Below are positions 8,795 to 15,020 of a stretch of 64,000 bases of DNA, piece after piece (positions within the stretch are counted from its first letter, which is position 1; each line of letters begins with the position of its first letter). A program made the translations under genes and the position numbers. Origin of the DNA: M3007 sp043764095 (GTDB lineage: Bacteria > Bacteroidota > Bacteroidia > Chitinophagales > Saprospiraceae); contig JAYUKX010000104.1 in NCBI GenBank assembly GCA_043764095.1, positions 59,231 to 123,230 of the forward strand. The letters run 5' to 3'. The notes beneath the pieces were generated by a model. That model was not told where the DNA came from and did not search any database. It was given only the letters and a program-made list of their open reading frames with translations.

Positions 8795-9212
8795 AAACAA
8801 AACGACCCTTTTGTCGGCGTGACTTTTCGTTCACGCCGACAATTTGTGCAAAACCTAAAGCTTGCACCTATAAACAATGCTTCTACGCTTATTCAATACT
8901 CATTTGATTTAAGGTGAACAGAATGAGACTATTACCACCAATCCAAAGTGTCCCAACAAACAAAACGACCCTTTTGTCGGCGTGACTTTTCGTTCACGCC
9001 GACAATTCGCACAAAACCCAAAGTTTGCACCTATAAAACACCACTTCTACGCTTATTCTATACTCATTTGATTTAAGGTGAACAGAATGAGACTATTACC
9101 ACCAATCCAAAGTGTCCCAAAAAACAAAACGACCCTTTTGTCGGCGTGACTTTTCGTTCACGCCGACAATTTGTGCAAAACCCAAAGTTTGCAGGTATAA
9201 ACAACGCTTCTA
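8795..9212. repeat. Tandem repeat, period about 164 bp, 2.5 copies, each with a strong hairpin
   Basis: Units begin at 8795, 8958 and 9122 and are nearly identical (AAACAAAACGACCC at each start). Each contains an 11-bp perfect stem TGTCGGCGTGA / TCACGCCGACA with an 8-nt loop (8812-8841, 8975-9004, 9139-9168). A more degenerate unit seems to continue after 9362, interrupted by the family A repeat. The first hairpin lies 35 nt after the stop of the T9SS protein gene and may act as its terminator. No ORF is supported inside. Confidence 0.85.
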
Positions 9213-9214
9213 CT

Positions 9215-9362
9215 GCAATTTCCTAGGTGGATCAAAACTAAGACGGATGGCAAAACGGATGAAACGGATTTTACGGATTAGAGCGGATTATTTCTAATCC
9301 GTAAAATCCGTTTCATCCGTTCTCCGATTGAACAACAGGGTGCATGTCACATGGGAAATTGC
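9215..9362 (+). repeat. Dispersed palindromic repeat family A, copy 1
   Basis: One of five copies in the window (others at 34035-34185, 42929-43091, 52649-52960 and 63807-63960). The ends are inverted copies of GCAATTTCCCATGTG (this copy has CTAGG instead of CATG on the left). The inside contains GGAT four times at 10-bp steps, then the mirror set of ATCC at 10-bp steps. It appears to interrupt the degenerate continuation of the 164-bp tandem repeat. Confidence 0.85.
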
Positions 9363-9441
9363 TGCCACTTCTAAACAACAAGAAATGCGTTTTTCAATGC
9401 ACATTTAGTTTATGATGAACGGAAAGAGGCCCGCACTCAAT

Positions 9442-9471
9442 TGTCGGCGTGAACGAAAAGTCACGCCGACA
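9442..9471. repeat. Fourth hairpin of the 164-bp repeat, loop inverted
   Basis: Same 11-bp stem as in the tandem repeat, but the loop reads ACGAAAAG instead of CTTTTCGT, so this copy is the reverse complement. It lies in a degenerate repeat unit (bases about 9370-9480). Confidence 0.7.
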
Positions 9472-9521
9472 CGGTTTAGAAATTAAGTGATGCCTTTGGG
9501 CGTATTCCAAAAGAAGAAGAA

Positions 9522-9758
9522 TTAAGACATTTCCATTTCACCGTCATACTCCGTAACTACTGCCGTGCCGTTGAAAACAATCTCGACACATACGTTTTCT
9601 GTCACCATCATTTCAAATGGAACGCCGTCAAATTCGACCTCAACGGCTGTTTCGCTTAAGTTGATTCTTGATGAGTAAAATGAATAATTATTTTTACTGT
9701 TGTTTTTTCTTGTAATCCCATATATTTGCCCCGAAATGAGGACTTCTTTTTTTTGTTG
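9522..9758 (-). pseudogene. Possible remnant of a small coding sequence without a start codon
   Basis: On the minus strand the frame is open from after a TGA at 9759-9761 to a TAA at 9522-9524. It reads like protein at its end: 'SSRINLSETAVEVEFDGVPF' followed by EMMVTENVCVEIVFNG. There is no in-frame ATG in the first part; the only ATG (9714) is in a different frame and stops after 21 codons. This fits a frameshifted or truncated small gene, or a short gene with a rare start. No family was recognised. Confidence 0.3.
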
Positions 9759-9876
9759 TCATTTAATTCTTGCACAAAAACACAGGGTTATTTGCACAAA
9801 AAATTTTGCAAAATAATTAAAACTTTAGCATGGCGCAAGATTGTTTTATATGTAAAATTAGGTAAATCAATTAATT

Positions 9877-10296
9877 ATGGACAATTTAATAAGCGGGAAA
9901 ACCGAAGGAGAAATGCTATGGGGTTTGATCGAAAATTATTTATTAAAGAATAAGGTGTCTAAACAGTATCTAGGTGAAGTATTAGGGATAACACCAAGTA
10001 GGCTATCAAGACCCGAACACATCAAAAAAACGGAGATTTTGAGCACGGAAACCGCAATACGCGCCGCTGCTTTTTTCAACTTAGAAAAGGGTTATTTCCA
10101 GCGACAAACGACAAAAAGCGACCACGTTGCGCGTAAAATTAGCGAAATGAGTAACGTTTATATGGCAAATGAAGCAGCCGTAAAATATGAAAGCAGAAAC
10201 GATTTTTTGGAAGAACTCAAAAAAATATCTATCGAGGTCAGCGTACTTAATACGCGCCTTTTATTACTAATTAATAAATTTCCACAACATGAATAA
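9877..10296 (+). CDS. Small helix-turn-helix (XRE-like) DNA-binding protein
   Basis: A 139-aa product starting at the ATG at 9877. Residues about 10-75 look like a lambda-repressor-type HTH: 'LIENYLLKNKVSKQYLGEVL' then 'GITPSRLSRPEHIKK', with 'STETAIRAAAFFNLEKGYFQ' completing the helical bundle. The second half (about 80-135) is helical and charged and may be a dimerisation or coiled-coil region ('NDFLEELKKISIEVSVLNTR'). The sequence is more AT-rich than the surrounding genes, and it stands alone within 1.8 kb of repeats, which suggests acquired DNA or the leftover regulator of a lost element. No toxin partner is visible next to it. Target genes are unknown. Confidence 0.7.
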   Translation: MDNLISGKTEGEMLWGLIENYLLKNKVSKQYLGEVLGITPSRLSRPEHIKKTEILSTETAIRAAAFFNLEKGYFQRQTTKSDHVARKISEMSNVYMANEAAVKYESRNDFLEELKKISIEVSVLNTRLLLLINKFPQHE

Positions 10297-10345
10297 AAAA
10301 ACAACTCTTTGCTTTTTTGCAATTTTGGTTTGCAATTTTTTTTTG

Positions 10346-10520
10346 CTAATATTCCAGTAGAAGAAGGATTAAGACCCATCCGCATGCTCAATCGCTGGGT
10401 TGTCTCCGTCGATGTCCTTTGGGCGCATTACAATAAAAGAAAGATTAAAACCTAAAGAGGTAGCGCCACCACAGCACTACCTCAGTCCTAACTCCTTTGG
10501 GTATATTCCGCACCGCGCGC
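10346..10520. repeat. Degenerate tandem motif, spacing 76-77 bp
   Basis: The motif CCTTTGGGCGTATTCC followed by an AAGAAGAAGGATTAAGACC-like stretch appears at about 9492-9528, 10346-10375, 10415-10450 and 10493-10510. The last three are spaced 76-77 bp apart. No reading frame is shared, so it is treated as a repeat, not a coding remnant. Confidence 0.5.
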
Positions 10521-10597
10521 GCCTTTTTTTCACTTCTTGTCCGATTTTCTACACCTCAATCGACCTATAAACAGACAAATAAAAAGCGACAAAACCA

Positions 10598-10605
10598 TAC
10601 CTTTG
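10598..10605 (+). promoter_or_regulatory. -7 box (TACCTTTG) for the DUF1569 gene
   Basis: TACCTTTG matches TAnnTTTG, 54 nt before the ATG at 10660. The -33 element is not clear. Confidence 0.45.
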
Positions 10606-10659
10606 CGCCGTTGCTATTTCGTCTATTTTCTTTTCACACCTAAATTTTGATACAAAAAA

Positions 10660-11118
10660 ATGGCATTACCTAGTATTTTCACACAGCCTGTTGCGGAAGG
10701 CATTATTGAACGCATCAACGCACTTACACCCAATACACCGCCACAATGGGGCAAAATGTCCGTCGCGCAAATGCTGGCACACTGCAATGTTCCCTACGAA
10801 ATGACTTACGAAAATAGCCATCCAGAGCCGAATGCTTTAGTGAAATTGATACTCAAAATGGTGGTAAAAAACAACGTCGTTAACGAAAAACCATACCCAA
10901 AAAACACCAGCACCGCACCGCAGTTTTTGATCAAAACAGAAAAGGATTTTGACACAGAAAAAAAACGCCTAATCGGTTATATCCGCCAAACACAGGCACT
11001 CGGCGCACAAAGTTTCGATCAGAAAAAAAGCCACTCTTTTGGCGTAATGAGCGCAACAGAGTGGAATAATATGTTCTACAAGCATTTAGACCATCATTTG
11101 ACACAGTTTGGGGTGTAG
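10660..11118 (+). CDS. DUF1569 (DinB-like four-helix) protein
   Basis: A 152-aa cytoplasmic protein. The family features are 'WGKMSVAQMLAHCNVPYEM' near residue 30 and 'FGVMSATEWNNMFYKHLDHH' near the C-terminus, with histidines placed as in DinB-type metal-binding bundles (His in AHC, and the HLDHHL pair). Members are found widely in Bacteroidota and have no proven reaction; DinB-like folds often bind a divalent metal or use mycothiol/bacillithiol-type cofactors. It ends 29 bp from the convergent GNAT gene, so it is probably monocistronic. Confidence 0.85.
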   Translation: MALPSIFTQPVAEGIIERINALTPNTPPQWGKMSVAQMLAHCNVPYEMTYENSHPEPNALVKLILKMVVKNNVVNEKPYPKNTSTAPQFLIKTEKDFDTEKKRLIGYIRQTQALGAQSFDQKKSHSFGVMSATEWNNMFYKHLDHHLTQFGV

Positions 11119-11147
11119 TACCCAAAAATTTAACCCAAACTCATCCA

Positions 11148-11633
11148 TTACCCCAACCCATTTCTCCGCTCCAACAACAAATTATCGCGCCAAATATCAC
11201 CCATTTTCCCAATTTTCTCCCGAACGCCCACCACTCGGAAACCATTTTTCTCGTGTATCCGTACGCTAGCGGTATTCTCCGGGAAAATACCCGATTGCAG
11301 CGTCCAGATACCGTTTTTTTCACTTTCTGCGATCGCCTGTTGCAGCAGCGCATCGCCAATGCCTTTGCCCCTTTGGCCCGCGCCTACATATACACTTAAC
11401 TCCGCTACACCCGCATACACGCAGCGGCTGGATACGGGCGACAAGGCGACCCAACCGATGACAATACCATCTTCAATGGCTATAAAACGGCTATGTTGCA
11501 GGTGGCTGTTGTTCCACGTATCCCAATCTGTACCTTCAGTTTGGAAGGTGGCGTGGCCGGTAGCGATACCTTCTTCATAAATACGCCGTATATTGGGGTA
11601 GTGCGTTGCTTGTATGGGTTCAAATAAAAGCAT
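11148..11633 (-). CDS. GNAT N-acetyltransferase, phosphinothricin acetyltransferase-like
   Basis: A 161-aa single-domain GNAT. The acetyl-CoA binding motif is 'VGAGQRGKGIGDALLQQAI' (Q/RxxGxG/A); 'IYEEGIATGHATFQTEGTDW' at the start and 'IHEKNGFRVVGVREKIGKM' at the end are characteristic of the PAT/YncA branch, whose members acetylate methionine sulfone/sulfoximine or phosphinothricin-like amino acids. It lies 74 bp downstream of the DUF6428 gene in the same direction and could be the last gene of the ArsR-led operon; GNATs are known as passengers in arsenic and metalloid operons. The true substrate is not determinable. Confidence 0.85.
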   Translation of the reverse strand: MLLFEPIQATHYPNIRRIYEEGIATGHATFQTEGTDWDTWNNSHLQHSRFIAIEDGIVIGWVALSPVSSRCVYAGVAELSVYVGAGQRGKGIGDALLQQAIAESEKNGIWTLQSGIFPENTASVRIHEKNGFRVVGVREKIGKMGDIWRDNLLLERRNGLG

Positions 11634-11707
11634 AATGTGTAAAATTTATGGATAGAAATAGGCGTGGCGGACACGTTTCTAAGCACGTATCCGCTACGCC
11701 CATGGTC

Positions 11708-12184
11708 TTAGCAACAACCGCCGCCGGGTGTGCAGCAGCCACCCGCATCGGCACCGACCAGTTCAAACATACCCGATGCTTGTTTTACTGCGGGTATGCC
11801 ACAGGTGTCTTTCGCCAAACAATTGGTGAATTTGGGTTTTAACAAAAACTGCCCGTCCTGTATATCCAAGTCGTACCGACCAATGGTTTCTGTTTGGTAT
11901 TCCACTTCCACATCGAGGTCTTCTTGACCTAAAATGGGCGCAGATTGAGCAATAATACTCAATAAACTCTTGGGTTTCAAACGATGATCTACGTCTTCGG
12001 CTATCCAAATTTGGAAATTAGCGACCCGCTCGGTACGCACGGTGCTACCACAGTCGATAAAATGCTTGGTCGTTAAACCTACTTCCGTGATATGAAAATG
12101 AGGCGGTACTATTTGGCCGTTGGGCTGTACAAAATGCAGCGCATCTACGGTTTTGAGGTGTTGTGATAAATCAGATAATTTCAT
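11708..12184 (-). CDS. DUF6428 family protein with Cys-rich tail
   Basis: A 158-aa protein: 'VPPHFHITEVGLTTKHFIDC' near residue 30, 'ANFQIWIAEDVDHRLKPKSL' in the middle, and a C-terminus rich in Gly and Cys ending GGCCTPGGGCC. DUF6428 genes in Bacteroidota often sit beside ArsR-type regulators. Two vicinal Cys pairs at the very end look suited to thiophilic metal or metalloid binding (inference). Five bases separate it from the membrane protein gene upstream, so the two are co-transcribed. Confidence 0.75.
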   Translation of the reverse strand: MKLSDLSQHLKTVDALHFVQPNGQIVPPHFHITEVGLTTKHFIDCGSTVRTERVANFQIWIAEDVDHRLKPKSLLSIIAQSAPILGQEDLDVEVEYQTETIGRYDLDIQDGQFLLKPKFTNCLAKDTCGIPAVKQASGMFELVGADAGGCCTPGGGCC

Positions 12185-12189
12185 AACTT

Positions 12190-12774
12190 TTAATTGATAT
12201 TGGTTGCTGGTTTACAGCAAGGGAAACTGAGTTTATGGAAATAAGATTGAAACGTTGGAAGCATTAAAAATAGGTGTAAAAAACCTATAATTACCGCTCC
12301 AGGAATCAAATTTTGAACAATAAATTGGAATGCGCCATAACTGGATACATGCGAAAAATCAGTGACTAATCGCATGCCATCGGGGGACAAATCCACTTTG
12401 GCGGCTAAAAAAACAGACAAGGCCGCAAAATGAAAACCATTCACAAACAAATGAACGATATACTCCCAACGCGGCAAACCACCCATAAATTTTCGACTGT
12501 CGCCTTCCATGTACGCATCCGCTGTGAGGGTAAGTATATCCAAGGCAACAAAGGCCAATCCGATCCCAAATCCCAATGTACTAGGACTTAAAAATATAAA
12601 ATACAGGATGGCTGGAAACAAAAGTGCCCTTACCGTATGGCTAATATGCTCGTTTTTGCTTTCTGCACGCGCATGCAGCCGATACTTGTACAAATGGAGG
12701 AATACACCATCGTAAAAACCTAGGATACCGTATAAAACCAATAGGCTGGAGGTGATAATAAATGCTAGTTCCAT
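12190..12774 (-). CDS. Multi-pass membrane protein of the ArsR-led operon
   Basis: A 194-aa protein with about five hydrophobic segments: 'LAFIITSSLLVLYGILGFYD', 'ALLFPAILYFIFLSPSTLGF', 'IGLAFVALDILTLTADAYM', 'NGFHFAALSVFLAAKV' and 'IPGAVIIGFLHLFLMLP'. The tail contains PCCKP. I do not recognise a named family; it is not ArsB or Acr3. Its position between arsR and DUF6428, separated by 28 and 5 bp, makes a role in handling or exporting whatever the ArsR protein senses a fair inference. Confidence 0.75.
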   Translation of the reverse strand: MELAFIITSSLLVLYGILGFYDGVFLHLYKYRLHARAESKNEHISHTVRALLFPAILYFIFLSPSTLGFGIGLAFVALDILTLTADAYMEGDSRKFMGGLPRWEYIVHLFVNGFHFAALSVFLAAKVDLSPDGMRLVTDFSHVSSYGAFQFIVQNLIPGAVIIGFLHLFLMLPTFQSYFHKLSFPCCKPATNIN

Positions 12775-12802
12775 GCTTTGTATAAGTTATGTTTGTATAA
12801 TA

Positions 12803-13129
12803 TTAGCAGCAGCCTTTATGGGCGTATTGCTGCATAAAATTGGTTACTACGGCCATAAATTTTGTAAACGGTACCGGATTGATACAGTAACAAATGGCGT
12901 TGCCTTCAATATTGCCTTGGATCAAACCAGCGTCCTTGAGTTCGCGCAGGTGCTGCGAAACCGTGGGCTGCGACAACGGCAATTCGTTCACAATATCGCC
13001 GCAAATACACTTGTCTGTCTTTAATAAAAATTCAATAATCGCTACCCGAGCCGGATGCCCAAGTGCTTTTGCAAATACCGCCAATTCGTTTTGGCTGTCT
13101 GTAAAATGTTCCGTTTTTGTTGCGCCCAT
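12803..13129 (-). CDS. ArsR-family transcriptional repressor
   Basis: A 108-aa winged-HTH protein. 'VFAKALGHPARVAIIEFLLK' leads to TDKCICGDIVNELPLSQ, where the two Cys in CIC are the usual alpha-3 arsenite/antimonite (or other thiophilic metal) ligands, and then 'PTVSQHLRELKDAGLIQG' is the recognition helix and wing. Two more Cys close the protein (GCC) and one Cys pair sits in 'NAICYCINP'. In this family metal binding releases DNA. It is the first gene of the cluster arsR - membrane protein - DUF6428, and a 38-bp inverted repeat sits directly upstream. No arsB, acr3 or arsC gene is present in the window. Confidence 0.92.
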   Translation of the reverse strand: MGATKTEHFTDSQNELAVFAKALGHPARVAIIEFLLKTDKCICGDIVNELPLSQPTVSQHLRELKDAGLIQGNIEGNAICYCINPVPFTKFMAVVTNFMQQYAHKGCC

Positions 13130-13132
13130 GTC

Positions 13133-13170
13133 TTTATATGTTTATTGCAATATTACGATAAACATATAAA
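13133..13170. promoter_or_regulatory. Inverted-repeat operator of the ArsR operon
   Basis: Perfect 13-bp arms (TTTATATGTTTAT at 13133-13145 and its complement at 13158-13170) around a 12-bp spacer. The 3' edge is 3 bp from the arsR ATG, so binding would block transcription or translation start. Long AT-rich palindromes of this kind are standard for ArsR autorepression. Confidence 0.75.
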
Positions 13171-13596
13171 CTGGTGGATTGTTTATTTTATTGTAGCGTT
13201 TATGGAAAAATAAATACTTTATTTTTCCAGCCGTACACTTTTTCTTTTGAGAAAAAAACATGTACACTTTCAAATCTCAAAAACCTGAAAATTTGTGCAA
13301 TAATATCTACTTCTTACTTTTTTTAGCGAAAAAAAGTAAGCAAAAAACGCATCGGCTGACGAAAAATGCCGTGCTTTTGCTTCCTCGCTCCGGCGGCGCC
13401 AAAAAAAACTCGCCGCACATTTTGACGGGCGCAAGCGCCGTAAAATTCGTTTGGCTCAAACACTTTTTGGCTTCATCCGCCTCCACTCAAGCAAAACCTG
13501 CATTTTTCTAAGGCCGGATTTGCCACACTTGGGGAAATGTACTTTATCTCAAATTTCAAAATAAATTTCCAAAAATAAAAGTGTATGGTAGCAAAT
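13171..13596. other. Intergenic region, 426 bp, with hairpin
   Basis: Contains a hairpin with perfect 12-bp arms (CTTACTTTTTTT at 13313-13324, loop AGCG, complement at 13329-13340). The rest includes a GC-rich block around 13380-13450 that would encode an 83-aa plus-strand ORF (13260-13511), which looks non-coding. No gene supported. Confidence 0.5.
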
Positions 13597-14442
13597 TTAA
13601 ATACCCAAAAATTTAAGATCCAATTGCCGATCTAATTCTATCAAATAATCTTTTCCATACGTTCCATTTTCTAACTCCTCACCAAGGAAATTGGGTAATT
13701 CGGAGGCGCAATTTTTCTTTTGCGACAAAATGGCCATACAAAGCGCGGCAACAGTATCAGTATCTCCGCCGTAATCAATCGCATTTTTCAAACAATCTTG
13801 CATCGAAACAGCAGATGATACTATCTTAATCACTGCTCGGGTGGTAGGATAACCGTGCATATCAATTGGAGATACTACCTCGTATATTTCATACTCTTTT
13901 AAGGTATCATTGATAAATTCGATTAATGTACATTGCGTATCCATTTGATACCTATAATAATGTACGGCCAATGCTATTCTTTTAGCACAACTTATTCCTT
14001 CTGCCGTATGGTGTGATGTTTTTGCCTGAATTTCGCAGCAGTCTAAAAGTTGATCAATGTTTTTAATGTAGCCAATAGGGTAGGCACGCATGGCAGATCC
14101 GTTGCCATTACTTGCATTATTGATGTTTTTTATAAAATCTTGGCCATTAGTACTCATATCCAATGCGTTATAAACCCTATCTGAGTAGCCGCGTCTTTTG
14201 TCTCTGTGAAATACGGCTACAAATTTGTCGGCCACTTTTATTTCGTTCCAATCCTCAGTTTCTAGCAGCAATTCTGCAATGGCAATGGCCATTTGAGTAT
14301 CATCGGTGTATCTTTTATAAATTTCTTTGTAGTGGCCATGTGCGTGGTATTGGCGTAAATTATTATTTTTTAGAATAAAATCTAAGGTTTGAAATTCAAA
14401 TCCTGCACCGTATGCATCTCCAATTGCGGCTTGTAATATCAT
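13597..14442 (-). CDS. ADP-ribosylglycohydrolase (DraG-type)
   Basis: A 281-aa protein with the expected metal-binding motifs: GDAYG at residues 8-12, TDDT at 46-49 (in 'RYTDDTQMAIAIAELLL'), 'NGNGSAMRAYPIGYI' in the middle, 'TSHHTAEGISCAKRIALAVH', and GGDTDT near 225. These Asp residues bind two magnesium ions in DraG/ARH3 enzymes, which remove ADP-ribose from proteins or nucleic acids. All key acidic residues are present, so activity is expected. It is monocistronic, with a good promoter upstream; the divergent neighbour is a broken gene. No ADP-ribosyltransferase partner is visible nearby. Confidence 0.9.
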   Translation of the reverse strand: MILQAAIGDAYGAGFEFQTLDFILKNNNLRQYHAHGHYKEIYKRYTDDTQMAIAIAELLLETEDWNEIKVADKFVAVFHRDKRRGYSDRVYNALDMSTNGQDFIKNINNASNGNGSAMRAYPIGYIKNIDQLLDCCEIQAKTSHHTAEGISCAKRIALAVHYYRYQMDTQCTLIEFINDTLKEYEIYEVVSPIDMHGYPTTRAVIKIVSSAVSMQDCLKNAIDYGGDTDTVAALCMAILSQKKNCASELPNFLGEELENGTYGKDYLIELDRQLDLKFLGI

Positions 14443-14470
14443 GGTATTTTTATTTTGTGTAATTATTACG

Positions 14471-14500
14471 CAAATGTAAGGTTAGTTATTAAATCTGCAA
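14471..14500 (-). promoter_or_regulatory. Promoter of the ADP-ribosylglycohydrolase gene
   Basis: On the minus strand a TTG (14498-14500) is 19 bp from TACATTTG (14471-14478), an exact fit to the Bacteroidota TTG-N19-TAnnTTTG pattern, 29 nt before the ATG. Confidence 0.6.
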
Positions 14501-14554
14501 TTATTTTGAGTAAAATTTACACAAAATAATTTATTCTTTTTTTATGCCGTTAAA

Positions 14555-14584
14555 TTTGAAATAAAACAATTCTTCCTACATTTG
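14555..14584 (+). promoter_or_regulatory. Promoter-like pair before the broken gene at 14589
   Basis: TTTG at 14555-14558, 18 bp, then TACATTTG at 14577-14584. A close fit to the Bacteroidota consensus. The box ends only 4 nt before the ATG at 14589, so the transcript would begin at or slightly inside the coding part. Confidence 0.5.
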
Positions 14585-14588
14585 CCGA

Positions 14589-14774
14589 ATGAAATATATA
14601 TTATTCCGAACACTATTACTTATTTTTTGTGTACCAACCATCCTCCATGCACAATCTGTTGCTACCGACTAGGACAAAGGTGGTCATTTACGAAAATATT
14701 TTGGGGAAATCGAAAGCTATGGCTCTCATTTTGGTGTCCAATACGCTGCTCTATGCAATAGTTGTAATGGGTAG
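14589..14774 (+). pseudogene. Broken exported-protein gene with an in-frame stop
   Basis: ATG at 14589 starts a clear signal peptide (MKYILFRTLLLIFC...LHAQS). A TAG at 14670-14672 interrupts the frame at codon 28. Reading continues in the same frame for 33 more codons (DKGGHLRKYFGEIESYGSHF and GVQYAALCNSCNG) to a second TAG at 14772. The continuation looks like real protein, so this is probably a gene decayed by a nonsense mutation and truncation. It lies directly upstream of the WG-repeat gene and has a promoter-like sequence. Confidence 0.6.
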
Positions 14775-15020
14775 ATAGATTTAGTAAGAGATGCGTTTAA
14801 GTGAACGCTAGGGGATTTTTAAGGCTGATAAATGAGATATGTTACCGTGTTTTGTTCGACAATTATCATGTTATTATAGAAGTATTTTGTAGTATTTGTG
14901 ACAATAAATTTGCAAAACAGCGCAAATACTTCGAATTTACGAAGATTTATATGCAACATAATTAGCCCCAAAAGTACCTTTCATGAAATTATAAATGACA
15001 TATTAATAAGCATTAAACAA

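Noticed and set aside
13260..13511. 83-aa plus-strand ORF in the ArsR/ADP-ribosylglycohydrolase gap.
   Set aside because: Runs through a hairpin and a GC-rich block, low-complexity Lys/Ser composition, no domain.
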